Below are positions 49,580-58,986 of a stretch of DNA of 64,000 nucleotides, piece after piece. The number at the start of each line of letters is the position of its first letter. The stretch's first letter is position 1. The stretch is taken from positions 5,580,001 to 5,644,000 of the forward strand of contig NZ_CP108046.1 of assembly GCF_041435115.1 (NCBI RefSeq). The letters run 5' to 3'. Below the pieces are notes generated by a model. It saw only the letters and a list, made by a program, of their open reading frames with translations, ran no database searches and was not told the DNA's origin. Origin of the DNA: Streptomyces sp. NBC_00289 (lineage in GTDB: Bacteria > Actinomycetota > Actinomycetes > Streptomycetales > Streptomycetaceae). A program made the position numbers and the translations under genes.

Positions 49580-52500
49580 GTGAGCAAGTTCGTGCGGCCC
49601 GCCGCCGAGGGTGCCGATCCGTTCGGGACGGCCCGTCTGCGCCGCGGCGTGCTGGACGCCTGGGCCACCAGCCCGGCCCGGTTCCGCGAGGACGCCAACG
49701 CCGAGGAGGACCTCGTCCTCGGTGGCTACCGGGACCGGCTCGTCGTCGAGCTCGCCCAGAACGCCGCCGACGCGGCCGCCAGGGCGGGTGTGCCCGGCCG
49801 GCTCCGGCTCACCCTGCGCGACGGCGTCCTCGTCGCCGCCAACACCGGTGCCCCCGTCGACGCGGCCGGCGTCGAGTCGCTGTCCACGCTCCGCGCCTCC
49901 GCCAAGCGGGACACCGGCCGGACCGACGACACCGACGACACCGACCCCACGGCCGTCGGAGGCGGCGCGGTCGGCGCGGTGGGCCGGTACGGTGTCGGGT
50001 TCGCCGCCGTCCTCGCCGTCACCGACGAGCCCGCACTCGTCGGCCGGCACGGCGGAGTCCGCTGGTCCCTCGGCGAGGCGCGGGTGCTGGCCGAGGAGAC
50101 GGCCCGGCACAGCCCCGGGCTCGGTGGCGAGATCCGCCGGCGCGAGGGTCACGTCCCGCTGCTGCGGCTGCCCTTCGCCGCCGAGGGCACGGCTCCGGAG
50201 CCGTACGACACGGCCGTCATCCTGCCCCTGCGCGACTCCGCGGCCGCCGACCTCGCCGAACGCCTCCTGAACGCCGTGGACGACGCCCTCCTCCTCGCCC
50301 TTCCCGGCCTGGAGGAGGTCGTGATCGAGACCGACGAGGTCCGTACCCTGCGTCGCCGTACGCGGGGCGCGGAGACCGTCGTGGAGGACTCCCGGGACGG
50401 CACGACACGCTGGCGCACCGCCGCCGCGCACGGGCCGCTCACGCCGGAGCTGCTGGCCGACCGCCCGGTGGAGGAGCGGCTGCGCCCCCACTGGTCGGTC
50501 ACCTGGGCCGTACCCGTCGACGCCGACGGCGCCCCGGTCCGCCCCCGCACCAGCCCGCACGTCCACGCCCCCACCCCCAGCGACGAGGCGCTCGGCGTGC
50601 CCGCCCTGCTCATCGCCTCCTTCCCGCTGGACACCACGCGCCGGCACGCGGCGCCCGGCCCGCTGACCGACTTCCTGGTCCAGCGGGCGGCGGACGCGTA
50701 CGCCGGGCTCCTCGCCGACTGGCGGCCGGTGAGCGAGGGCGTCATCAGCCTCGTGCCGGGCCCGCTGGGCAAGGGTGAGCTGGACGGCGCGCTGCGGCAG
50801 GCCATCCTCGAACGGCTGCCCCGCACCTCCTTCCTGCCGCCCGCCGTCGTCCCCGCCGGCGACGACGCCGACGAACTGCCCGAGTCCCTCCGGCCGCGTG
50901 ACGCCGAGGTGGTGGAGGGCGCGAGCGCGGACACCGTGCGCGTGCTCGCCGAGGTGCTGCCCACTCTGCTGCCCGGCGGCCTCGAACGACGCGTCGAGCT
51001 GCGGACCCTGGGCGTCGCCCGGGTCCCGCTGACCGACGCGGTGGACCGGCTGGCCGGCCTGGAGAAGGAACCCGGCTGGTGGCGGCGGCTGTACGACAGC
51101 CTCGCCGGAGTCGACCCGGACCGGCTGTCCGGCCTTCCGGTGCCGCTCGCCGACGGGCGTACGACGATCGGCCCCCGCCAGGTCCTGCTGCCCACCCCCG
51201 ACGACCGCGCCGATCCGGAGGTGCTGGCCCGGCTCGGTCTCAAGGTCGCCCACGCGGACGCCGCCCACCCGCTCCTGGAGAAGCTGGGCGCGCTGCCCGC
51301 GACGCCCCGCGCCGTGCTCACCACGCCCCAGGTGCGGGCCGCCGTGGCCGCCTCCCTGGACGACGAGGGCGGGATGGCGTGGGACGAGGACGTGCCCGGC
51401 GCCGAGGAGTTGGCCGACACCGTCCTCGCCCTCGTCCGGGACGCGGGCCTGGAGCCCGGCGACGAGCCGTGGCTGGCCGCTCTCGCCCTCCCCGACGAGG
51501 ACGGGGAGCTGTCCCCGGCCGGCGAGTTGGTCCTGCCCGGCAGCCCGTTCGCCCAGGTCATGCGGGAGGACGAACTCGCCCTCGTCGACGGCGAGCTGGC
51601 GGAGCGGTGGGGCGAACAGCCGCTGGCCGCCTGCGGGGTGCTCGCGAACTTCGCCCTCGTCCGCGCCACGGACGTCGTCCTCGACCCGGACGAACTGGAG
51701 CCCCGCGAGGGGAACTTCGCCGAGCCCGACGACGCCGGCCTCCTGGACGCCGTCGACGTGTGGAGCGAGGACGTCCTCGACCGCTTCCCGGACACCCCGG
51801 TCCCGCCGGTGGCCACCGAGCTGGTCGCCGTGCGCGACCTGGACCTCGTCGACGAGGACAAGTGGCCCGAGGCCCTCGCCCTGCTGTCCCGCCCCCCGTT
51901 GCGTGACGCCATCGTCCAGCCCGTGCGGATCCTGCTGTCCGACGGCACCCACGAGGTCGTACGGCCCTACACCGCGTGGTGGCTGCGCGGGCACCCGGTG
52001 CTCGACGGCCGCCGCCCGGCCGGTCTGCTCGCCGCCGGCGGCGACCCGCTCCTGCGCGGCCTGTACGAGGAGGCCGAGGCGACCGGCTTCGACGACGAGC
52101 AGGTCCTGCGGGCGCTGGGCGTACGCACGTCGGTGGCCGCGCTGCTCGACGAACCCGGCGGCGCCGCCGAACTCCTTGACCGCCTGGCCGACCCCGACCG
52201 CGAGGTCACCCCCGCCCAACTGCACGCCCTCTACGGCGCGCTGGCCGAGCTGGACCCCGAGCAGGTCACCCTGCCGGACGAGCTGCGGGCGGTCGTGGAC
52301 GGCCGGGTCGAGGTCGTCGACGCGGCCGACGCGGTGGTCGTCGACTCACCCGACCTGCTGCCCTTCACGGACGGCGTCCCCCTGCTGCCGGTGCGCCCGG
52401 CCCGCGCCGCCGAACTGGCCGAACTGTTCCAGGTACGGCGCCTGAGCGAGTCCGTGACGGGCCAGGTGGACTCCGAGGGCACAGAACACGAGGTCCCGCA

Positions 52501-52750
52501 GCCGGTGGCCCTCCTGCTGGGTCCGCGCACCCCCGCGACCTACGTCGAACACGAGGAACTCGTCGTCGACGGCGTCGAACTGGACTGGCGCCTCACCCCG
52601 GACGGCGTCCTGCACGCCGCCACCCTGGAGGGCGTGTCCGCCGGCCTCGCCTGGGCAGCGGGCCAATGGCCCCGCCGCTTCGAGGTCGCAGCCCTCCTGG
52701 AGGACCCGTCGAGGACGGGAGAACTGGCGCGGGACCGCTGGTTCGACTGA
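49580..52750 (+). CDS. Sacsin N-terminal-like HATPase protein
   Basis: The product has 1056 residues. The first 220 residues form a GHKL ATPase: the N box VVELAQNAADAAARAG, the G1 region LVAANTGAPVDAAGVESLST with LRASAKR, and the G2 region GRYGVGFAAVLAVTDEP. The remaining 830 residues are Asp/Glu/Leu/Ala-rich with no recognised domain. Proteins of this kind are annotated as sacsin-like, possibly chaperone-related. GTG at 49580 is chosen because GAGGAG lies 7 bases before it. The GTG at 49574 is too close to that site. Confidence 0.8.
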   Translation: MSKFVRPAAEGADPFGTARLRRGVLDAWATSPARFREDANAEEDLVLGGYRDRLVVELAQNAADAAARAGVPGRLRLTLRDGVLVAANTGAPVDAAGVESLSTLRASAKRDTGRTDDTDDTDPTAVGGGAVGAVGRYGVGFAAVLAVTDEPALVGRHGGVRWSLGEARVLAEETARHSPGLGGEIRRREGHVPLLRLPFAAEGTAPEPYDTAVILPLRDSAAADLAERLLNAVDDALLLALPGLEEVVIETDEVRTLRRRTRGAETVVEDSRDGTTRWRTAAAHGPLTPELLADRPVEERLRPHWSVTWAVPVDADGAPVRPRTSPHVHAPTPSDEALGVPALLIASFPLDTTRRHAAPGPLTDFLVQRAADAYAGLLADWRPVSEGVISLVPGPLGKGELDGALRQAILERLPRTSFLPPAVVPAGDDADELPESLRPRDAEVVEGASADTVRVLAEVLPTLLPGGLERRVELRTLGVARVPLTDAVDRLAGLEKEPGWWRRLYDSLAGVDPDRLSGLPVPLADGRTTIGPRQVLLPTPDDRADPEVLARLGLKVAHADAAHPLLEKLGALPATPRAVLTTPQVRAAVAASLDDEGGMAWDEDVPGAEELADTVLALVRDAGLEPGDEPWLAALALPDEDGELSPAGELVLPGSPFAQVMREDELALVDGELAERWGEQPLAACGVLANFALVRATDVVLDPDELEPREGNFAEPDDAGLLDAVDVWSEDVLDRFPDTPVPPVATELVAVRDLDLVDEDKWPEALALLSRPPLRDAIVQPVRILLSDGTHEVVRPYTAWWLRGHPVLDGRRPAGLLAAGGDPLLRGLYEEAEATGFDDEQVLRALGVRTSVAALLDEPGGAAELLDRLADPDREVTPAQLHALYGALAELDPEQVTLPDELRAVVDGRVEVVDAADAVVVDSPDLLPFTDGVPLLPVRPARAAELAELFQVRRLSESVTGQVDSEGTEHEVPQPVALLLGPRTPATYVEHEELVVDGVELDWRLTPDGVLHAATLEGVSAGLAWAAGQWPRRFEVAALLEDPSRTGELARDRWFD

Positions 52751-52888
52751 AGCCGAGACGTAGGAGTCCGCGCAGCGGCCCGCCCACCCAGGGCTCTGTT
52801 CTCGCGGTCGGCCCGGCGGAGGCGAGTTCGCACACAACACCTGCACGATCCGTACAACCATTCGCTTCCGTCACGGATCTGATCACAC

Positions 52889-52904
52889 GAGCCAACAGGT
52901 TCCA
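52889..52904 (+). promoter_or_regulatory. Conserved leader hairpin, copy 1
   Basis: GAGCCAACAGGTTCCA lies 80 bp before the first secreted paralogue. The same 16 bases occur before the second and third genes (54012-54027 and 55104-55119) as GAGCCAACAGGCTCCA, a 5-bp stem with a 6-base loop. Here the stem is weakened by one change. Confidence 0.5.
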
Positions 52905-52983
52905 CCAAGATGTGGCCCCGAGTGACGACGAGCCGTACGGAACGACTGCTGCCGGGGCCCTTTTTCTCCACCGGGGGAAATGC

Positions 52984-53862
52984 ATGCGCATACGTGTCAC
53001 CGTGGCCGCCGTCACCGGCGCCCTGGCCCTCTCCGCCTTCGCGGTGCCGGCCGCCCAGGCCGTCGACGGCTCCTCCTACCGCGCGGAGGCCGCAGCCGCA
53101 CTCGGGCACGCCGCCTCCGGCCGGGCCGCGTTCGGCGCCACCACGGCCGCGGACCTGGACGTCAGTTTCTCGAACTTCAAGATCGCCAAGGCGGTCAAGG
53201 TCGGTACCACCAACCACGTCTCCACCACGGTCACCTACACGCTGACCCACGGCGCCGACCTGGACATCCACTCCGACGACTTCGACAACGGGCCGTTCAT
53301 CTACAAGGGCTCGCTCGACGACGCCGAAGGCCCGGACAACGCGCTGTTCGGTGACGCTCCCGCCTCCTGCACCGCCACGTCGGCGACCACCGCCAGCTGC
53401 AAGGGCCTGATCGACGTCTACCCCGGTGAGGACGGGATGCTGTTCAACTCCGACGCCGGCAGCTGGAAGGGTGGCGGCCTGGCCGTCATCTACAGCACCG
53501 ACGACACCGCCGTGCAGGGCGACCTCGGCAAGACCCTGGTCCAGCGCAACTCGAAGCTGACGGTCAACGCCTCGCCGGAGCCGGTGACGAAGGGCAAGAC
53601 GATCACGGTCACGGGCAAGCTGTCCCGTGCCAACTGGGAGACCCACAAGTACGCGGGGTACACCAACCAGCCGGTCAAGCTGCAGTTCCGCAAGAAGGGG
53701 ACCAGCACCTACACCACGCTGAAGACCATCACGTCGAACTCGACGGGCAACCTGAGCACGACGGTCAAGGCCACCGCCGACGGCTACTTCCGCTACAGCT
53801 TCGCGGGCACCTCGACGACCCCGGCGGTCAGCGCCGCGGGTGACTTCGTCGACGTGAGGTAG
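52984..53862 (+). CDS. Secreted Ig-like-fold protein, first of three tandem paralogues
   Basis: The product has 292 residues. The signal peptide is MRIRVTVAAVTGALALSAFA with cleavage near AQA-VDG. The mature protein has two beta-rich halves. The first contains VSTTVTYTLTHGADLDIHSD, DFDNGPFIYKGS and a Cys pair (SCTATSATTASCKG). The second is an Ig-like domain (LTVNASPEPVTKGKTITVTG, KLQFRKKGTSTYTTLKTITS). No catalytic motif is seen. It is probably a cell-surface or matrix protein. The GC-rich hairpin at 53883 ends its transcript. Confidence 0.85.
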   Translation: MRIRVTVAAVTGALALSAFAVPAAQAVDGSSYRAEAAAALGHAASGRAAFGATTAADLDVSFSNFKIAKAVKVGTTNHVSTTVTYTLTHGADLDIHSDDFDNGPFIYKGSLDDAEGPDNALFGDAPASCTATSATTASCKGLIDVYPGEDGMLFNSDAGSWKGGGLAVIYSTDDTAVQGDLGKTLVQRNSKLTVNASPEPVTKGKTITVTGKLSRANWETHKYAGYTNQPVKLQFRKKGTSTYTTLKTITSNSTGNLSTTVKATADGYFRYSFAGTSTTPAVSAAGDFVDVR

Positions 53863-53882
53863 CGGTTCCCCAGCACCACTGT

Positions 53883-53920
53883 GCGCCGCCGGCCCGGGAA
53901 GTGTCCCGGGCCGGCGGCGC
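53883..53920 (+). terminator. Hairpin terminator after the first secreted paralogue
   Basis: A perfect 17-bp stem (GCGCCGCCGGCCCGGGA) with a 4-base loop is followed by TTTC. Confidence 0.85.
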
Positions 53921-54011
53921 TTTCGTCATGAAGACGCCAAGGTTGTGCATGCCCGGACAAAATCCGTATCAGCCGCACAACCTGTCCCATCCGCCCCAGG
54001 TCTCCACCCGT

Positions 54012-54027
54012 GAGCCAACAGGCTCCA
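54012..54027 (+). promoter_or_regulatory. Conserved leader hairpin, copy 2
   Basis: GAGCCAACAGGCTCCA lies 27 bp before the ATG of the second paralogue. CTTCTCCCCCTGGGGAACGC follows. A conserved block GGACAAAATCCGT lies about 50 bp upstream, as in the third copy. Confidence 0.55.
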
Positions 54028-54053
54028 TCACTTCTCCCCCTGGGGAACGCAAA

Positions 54054-54929
54054 ATGCGCATACGTACGACCGTTGCCGCCGTCACCGGCGCCCTGGCTCT
54101 CTCCGCCTTCGCCGCGCCGGCCTCGCAGGCCGCCGACTCCGCCTCGTCCTTCCGGGCGGACGTCGTGAAGCTGTCCCAGGCGCACTCCGACTCCGGCGAC
54201 AGCGCGTTCAGCGCCGCCACCACCGCGTCGGACCCGGACGTCACCTTCTCCAACCTCAAGGTCGCCACGGCGATCAAGGTCGGGACCACCAACCGGGTCG
54301 CGACCACGGTCACCTACACGCTGACCCACGGCGCCGACGTCGACATCACCTCCAGCGACTTCGCCAACGGCCCCTACCTGTACAAGGGCTCGGACACCGA
54401 CCTGGCCGACGCCCTGCTCGGCGACGACCCGGCGACCTGCACCGCGACCTCGTCGACCACCGCCAACTGCAAGGGCGACATCGACATCTACCCGGACGAG
54501 GGCGAGCTGACCAGCACCCAGGCCGGCACCTGGTCGGCCGGCGCGGTGGCCGTCCGCTACAGCACCGAGGGCGTCACCCAGCAGAACGGTCTCGGCACCA
54601 CCCTGCTCCAGCGCTACTCCAAGCTGACGGTCAACGCGTCACCGGAGCCGGTGATGAAGGGCAGGACCATCACCGTCGTGGGCAAGCTGTCCCGTGCCAA
54701 CTGGGACGACAACAAGTACCACGGCTACACCAACCAGCCGGTGAAGCTGCAGTTCCGCAAGGCGGGGACGAGCACCTACACCACGCTGAAGACCGTCACG
54801 TCGAACTCCACGGGCAACCTGGCCACCACCGTCACGGCGTCCACCGACGGCTACTTCCGCTACAGCTTCGCGGGCACCTCGACGACCCCGGCCGTCAGCG
54901 CCACGGGTGACTTCGTCGATGTTCAGTAG
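54054..54929 (+). CDS. Secreted Ig-like-fold protein, second of three tandem paralogues
   Basis: The product has 291 residues. The signal peptide is MRIRTTVAAVTGALALSAFA with cleavage near SQA-ADS. It shares most of its length with the first paralogue (VTFSNLKVATAIKVGTTNRV, DFANGPYLYKGSDTDLADAL, TCTATSSTTANCKGDIDIYP). The C-terminal 100 residues are nearly identical to the first. It has its own leader and terminator hairpins, so each copy is expressed alone. Confidence 0.85.
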   Translation: MRIRTTVAAVTGALALSAFAAPASQAADSASSFRADVVKLSQAHSDSGDSAFSAATTASDPDVTFSNLKVATAIKVGTTNRVATTVTYTLTHGADVDITSSDFANGPYLYKGSDTDLADALLGDDPATCTATSSTTANCKGDIDIYPDEGELTSTQAGTWSAGAVAVRYSTEGVTQQNGLGTTLLQRYSKLTVNASPEPVMKGRTITVVGKLSRANWDDNKYHGYTNQPVKLQFRKAGTSTYTTLKTVTSNSTGNLATTVTASTDGYFRYSFAGTSTTPAVSATGDFVDVQ

Positions 54930-54971
54930 CCGCCGCCTCACCTGTCGTTCAGGACCTCTCACCACACCGTT

Positions 54972-55006
54972 CACCGCCGGTCCGGGAGCTGCCCGGGCCG
55001 GCGGTG
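54972..55006 (+). terminator. Hairpin terminator after the second secreted paralogue
   Basis: The stem CACCGCCGGTCCGGG pairs with CCCGGGCCGGCGGTG with one mismatch. The loop has 5 bases. Confidence 0.7.
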
Positions 55007-55103
55007 GCCTGATCGTCATGGGCCGGCCAAACGTTGCGTATGCCGGGACAAAATCCGTCCCCGTCCGCACAACCCACCCCGCACTTCACGGATCTCACCC
55101 CCG

Positions 55104-55119
55104 GAGCCAACAGGCTCCA
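55104..55119 (+). promoter_or_regulatory. Conserved leader hairpin, copy 3
   Basis: GAGCCAACAGGCTCCA lies 29 bp before the ATG of the third paralogue, followed by CTTCTCCCCCTGGGGAACGC. GGACAAAATCCGT lies upstream at 55046-55058. Confidence 0.55.
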
Positions 55120-55147
55120 CCTCACTTCTCCCCCTGGGGAACGCACC

Positions 55148-55996
55148 ATGCGTATACGCACCACCGTGGCCGCCGTCTCCGGCGCCCTGGTCCTCTCCGG
55201 CTTCGCCGTGCCGGCCGCTCAGGCCGCCGACGCCCCCTCCGGCAAGGCCGCGTTCAGCGCCACCGCCGCCGACGGCGTGTCCGCCGCCGCGACGCTCGAC
55301 GTGACCTTCTCCGACATGAAGGTCAACAAGGGCAAGCCCATCGTCGTCGGTGCCACCAGCACGGTCAGCGTCCCGGTGACGTACACCGTGACGCACGCCG
55401 CGGGACTGGACACCAGCCCCGACAACTTCGCCAACGGCCCGCTCATCTACAAGGGTTCCTCCGTGCAGTCCCCGGACAACGTCATCATCAGCGAGGACCC
55501 GGGCACCTGCACCGCCGCCTCGACGACCGTCCTCGCCTGCTCGGCCGCCATCAAGATCTACGCGGGTGACGGAGACCTCTCCAGCACCGAGGCAGGCACC
55601 TGGCACGCCGGCGGCCTGGCCGTCACCAAGGCCGGCGACACGAAGGTCCAGGGCGACCTCGGCAGCGTCAAGGTCCTGCGCACCGCCAAGCTCACCGTCG
55701 ACGCCGCCCCGGAGCCCGTGAAGAAGGGCAGGACCCTCACGGTCACCGGCAAGCTGACGCGCGCCAACTGGGACACCAACAGGTACGCGGGCTACTCGAC
55801 CCAGCCGGTCGTGCTGCAGTTCCGCAAGGCGGGCACCACCACGTACACCGACGTCAAGGGCATCAAGTCGTCCTCGACCGGCACGCTGAAGACCACGACC
55901 ACCGCGACGGTCGACGGCTACTACCGGTTCGTCTTCGCCGGCAGCGCGACCACCGCGCCGGTCAACGCCACCGGCGACTACGTCGACGTGCAGTAG
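55148..55996 (+). CDS. Secreted Ig-like-fold protein, third of three tandem paralogues
   Basis: The product has 282 residues. The signal peptide is MRIRTTVAAVSGALVLSGFA with cleavage near AQA-ADA. It is the most diverged copy but keeps the plan: TLDVTFSDMKVNKGKPIVVG, NFANGPLIYKGSSVQSPDNV, GTCTAASTTVLACSAAIKIY, then the Ig-like end LTVDAAPEPVKKGRTLTVTG and DGYYRFVFAGSATTAPVNAT. The longer loops differ, so the copies may recognise different partners. Its 3' end faces the P-type ATPase gene. Confidence 0.85.
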   Translation: MRIRTTVAAVSGALVLSGFAVPAAQAADAPSGKAAFSATAADGVSAAATLDVTFSDMKVNKGKPIVVGATSTVSVPVTYTVTHAAGLDTSPDNFANGPLIYKGSSVQSPDNVIISEDPGTCTAASTTVLACSAAIKIYAGDGDLSSTEAGTWHAGGLAVTKAGDTKVQGDLGSVKVLRTAKLTVDAAPEPVKKGRTLTVTGKLTRANWDTNRYAGYSTQPVVLQFRKAGTTTYTDVKGIKSSSTGTLKTTTTATVDGYYRFVFAGSATTAPVNATGDYVDVQ

Positions 55997-56021
55997 TCAC
56001 GACGGCGAACCGCCGTATCGC

Positions 56022-58427
56022 CTAGGCGGGGACGCGGCGGTCGACCCACCTCCACAGGAGTTCCAGGGCGACCGCCGCCACCGCCGAGACGCCGACCGCG
56101 ATCCACGGCATCGTGACGCCGACCAGCTTCAGTGCGAAGAAGTGCTGGAGCCACGGCACCATCAGGACCACCACGAACGACGCGCCCATCGAGGCCACCA
56201 GGACGATCCGCCACCAGGTGTAGGGGCGGGCGATGATCGCCAGGACCCACATCGAGATCAGAAAGAGCGTCAGGGTGGCCGCGCTGGTCTCGGCGTCCAG
56301 CGCGCCGGTTCCGCTGTAGTGGTGGCGGGCGATCAGGTACGTCACGAAGGTCGCCGTTCCGGCCACCACGCCGCCGGGCAGCGAGTACCGCATGACCCGC
56401 CGTACGAAGTGGGGCTTCGCCCGTTCCTTGTTGGGGGCGAGGGCGAGGAAGAACGCCGGGATGCCGATGGTGAGGGTCGACAGCAGGGTCAGGTGGCGGG
56501 GCAGGAACGGGTACTCGACCCGCCAGCACGCCACCAGGACGGCCAGCAGCACCGAGTAGACGGTCTTCACCAGGAACAGGGTCGCCACCCGGGTGATGTT
56601 GCCGATGACCCGCCGGCCCTCCGCGACCACCGAGGGAAGCGTCGCGAAGCTGTTGTTCAGCAGCACGATCTGTGCGACGGCCCGGGTCGCCTCGGACCCC
56701 GAGCCCATGGCGACCCCTATGTCGGCGTCCTTGAGGGCGAGTACGTCGTTCACGCCGTCGCCCGTCATCGCGACCGTGTGGCCGCGCGACTGGAGGGCGC
56801 CCACCATGTCCCGCTTCTGCTGCGGGGCGACCCGCCCGAACACCGTGCCCTCGTCGAGGGCCCGCGCCATCGCCTCCTGGTCGTCGGGCAGCCGGCGCGC
56901 GTCGACGACACCGCCGGTGAGCCCGAGCTTTCCGGCCACCGCGCCCACGGAGACCGCGTTGTCCCCGGAGATGACCTTGGCGTGGACGTCCTGGTCGGCG
57001 AAGTAGCGCAGGGTGTCGGCCGCGTCCGGCCGCAGGCGCTGTTCCAGGACGACGAGGGCGACCGGCTCGGCGCCCCGGGCCACCTCGGAGTGGCCGAGGT
57101 CGTGGGCCGCCCGGGCGAGCAGCAGGACCCGCAGCCCCTGTTCGTTGAGCCGCTCGGTCTCGGCGAGGGCGCTCGCGTCGGCGTCGTCGTCGGGGTCCAG
57201 GAGGACGTCGGGGGCCCCGAGCAGCCAGGTGCCGGACTCGCCGTCGCCCTCGCTGACGGTGGCGCCGCTGTACTTGCGGGCGGAGGAGAAGGGCAGGGAC
57301 TCGGTGCTGCGCCAGTCCTCGGCGTCCGGGTAGGCGTCGATGACGGCCTGGAGGGAGGCGTTGGGCCGGGGGTCGGACTCCCCGAGGGCGCCGAGGACCT
57401 TGCGTACGTACGTCTCGTCGGCGCCCTGGAGGGGCCGCAGCTCGGTCACGTCCATGCCGCCCTCGGTGAGGGTGCCCGTCTTGTCGAGGCAGACGGTGTC
57501 GACGCGGGCGAGCCCCTCGATGGCGGGCAGTTCCTGTACGAGGCACTGTTTGCGGCCGAGCCGGATGACTCCGATGGCGAAGGCGACCGAGGTGAGCAGG
57601 ACCAGCCCCTCGGGGACCATGGGCACGATGCCGCCGACGGTACGGGCGACCGAGTCCTTGAAGCCGTGCTGCTTGACCACGAGCTGGCTGATGACGAGGC
57701 CGATCGCGGTCGGGATCATCATCCACGTCACGTACTTGAGGATCGTGGAGATGCCGGTGCGCAGCTCGGAGTGGACGAGGGTGAAGCGGGAGGCCTCCTC
57801 GGCGAGCTGGGCGGCGTAGGCCTCGCGCCCGACCTTCGTCGCCTCGAACGCGCCGCCGCCCGCGACCACGAAGCTCCCGGACATGACCTGGTCACCGGGG
57901 CGTTTGACGACGGGATCGGCCTCGCCGGTGAGCAGCGACTCGTCGATCTCCAGTCCGTCGGCCTCGGCGCACACCCCGTCCACGACGGCCTTGTCCCCGG
58001 GCCCGATCTCGATCAGGTCGCCGAGCACGATCTCCGACGTCCCGACCCGGGCGGCGACGCCGTCCCGCCGTACGGTCGGCCGGGCCTCGCCGATCACGGC
58101 GAGCGAGTCGAGGGTCTTCTTCGCCCGCCACTCCTGGACGATGCCGATGCCGGTGTTGGCGAGGATCACGTAGCCGAAGAGGCTGTCCTGGACCGGCGCG
58201 ACGAACAGCATGACCAGCCAGAGCACGCCGATGATCGCGTTGAACCGGGTGAAGACGTTCGCCCGGACGATCTCGCCCAGGGAGCGGCTGCTGCGCACCG
58301 GCACGTCGTTGACCTGCCCCCGCGCGACCCGCTCGGCGACCTCGGCGGCGGTCAGCCCGGTCGCCGCCGCCCGGACGAAGGCAGGGTGCACCGGGTCGAG
58401 TCCGGCACGCGCGTGGATGTGCGTCAT
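56022..58427 (-). CDS. HAD-IC P-type cation ATPase, CtpE-like
   Basis: The product has 801 residues. The phosphorylation site is DTVCLDKTGTLTEGGMD. The actuator loop is ESLLTGEADPVVKRPGDQVM. The hinge is HTVAMTGDGVNDVLALKDAD. Membrane segment M4 carries GGIVPMVPEGLVLLTSVAFA. The PEGL-type M4 and the length of about 800 resemble mycobacterial CtpE, a calcium transporter. No N-terminal heavy-metal CxxC is seen, so heavy metals are unlikely. Calcium is inferred, not shown. Confidence 0.88.
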   Translation of the reverse strand: MTHIHARAGLDPVHPAFVRAAATGLTAAEVAERVARGQVNDVPVRSSRSLGEIVRANVFTRFNAIIGVLWLVMLFVAPVQDSLFGYVILANTGIGIVQEWRAKKTLDSLAVIGEARPTVRRDGVAARVGTSEIVLGDLIEIGPGDKAVVDGVCAEADGLEIDESLLTGEADPVVKRPGDQVMSGSFVVAGGGAFEATKVGREAYAAQLAEEASRFTLVHSELRTGISTILKYVTWMMIPTAIGLVISQLVVKQHGFKDSVARTVGGIVPMVPEGLVLLTSVAFAIGVIRLGRKQCLVQELPAIEGLARVDTVCLDKTGTLTEGGMDVTELRPLQGADETYVRKVLGALGESDPRPNASLQAVIDAYPDAEDWRSTESLPFSSARKYSGATVSEGDGESGTWLLGAPDVLLDPDDDADASALAETERLNEQGLRVLLLARAAHDLGHSEVARGAEPVALVVLEQRLRPDAADTLRYFADQDVHAKVISGDNAVSVGAVAGKLGLTGGVVDARRLPDDQEAMARALDEGTVFGRVAPQQKRDMVGALQSRGHTVAMTGDGVNDVLALKDADIGVAMGSGSEATRAVAQIVLLNNSFATLPSVVAEGRRVIGNITRVATLFLVKTVYSVLLAVLVACWRVEYPFLPRHLTLLSTLTIGIPAFFLALAPNKERAKPHFVRRVMRYSLPGGVVAGTATFVTYLIARHHYSGTGALDAETSAATLTLFLISMWVLAIIARPYTWWRIVLVASMGASFVVVLMVPWLQHFFALKLVGVTMPWIAVGVSAVAAVALELLWRWVDRRVPA

Positions 58428-58537
58428 GGATTCGACGGTACGTGCGGATTTACGGCTTCACCCGCCGAGTAGGCGGAAGATCCGACCTGGGGATGAGAGA
58501 GAGGGGGCGGGCTGGTGCTGTGGTCGTAGGGGGCCGG

Positions 58538-58849
58538 TCACCGCGCGGCGGAAGCCCCGGGGCCGTCCGGCTCCGCCGCGTTCCTGGCCGCCGCGTCGCG
58601 CCTGATCGCCGCGTCCCGCCTGCGGACGTACCAGATGCCGATGAGTCCGAGTCCACCGCCGGCCAGGCAGGTCCAGATCCACCAGGTGTGGCCGTGGTCG
58701 TCGAACCAGCCGTAGAAGGGGAGCTGGATCAGGAAGAGGGCGAACCAGATGATCGTGCCGCCGGTGACGGTGGCGACCACCGGGCCCTCAAGGGGCTCCG
58801 GTGCCTCGTGCTGGGGGGGTTCCGAGAAACCCGAGAAGAACGCGGCCAT
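58538..58849 (-). CDS. DUF2530 domain-containing membrane protein
   Basis: The product has 103 residues with two membrane helices (GGTIIWFALFLIQLPFYGWF and WWIWTCLAGGGLGLIGIWYV) followed by a basic helix (RRRDAAIRRDAAARNAAEPD). The Glu-Pro-Leu-Glu-Gly-Pro start and the helix pair fit DUF2530. The ATG at 58849 and the GTG at 58855 are both possible. The gene diverges from the NCS2 permease. The function is unknown. Confidence 0.85.
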   Translation of the reverse strand: MAAFFSGFSEPPQHEAPEPLEGPVVATVTGGTIIWFALFLIQLPFYGWFDDHGHTWWIWTCLAGGGLGLIGIWYVRRRDAAIRRDAAARNAAEPDGPGASAAR

Positions 58850-58986
58850 GGGCACAGCTTACGAGGCGATCACATCTACGCGCGGAGATGGCGATTGCTG
58901 CCTCATATGTTCATACTGAAACGGTTTGCTTCTGACCACTTCTGTTCGTATGAAACTCCAACGGTGCCTGGGGGAAACCGCTGGTG

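Noticed and set aside
48299..52225. Minus-strand open frame of about 1300 codons across the DUF3027, repeat and sacsin-like region
   Set aside because: It crosses the 20-bp repeats and two real plus-strand genes and has no start signal or domain.
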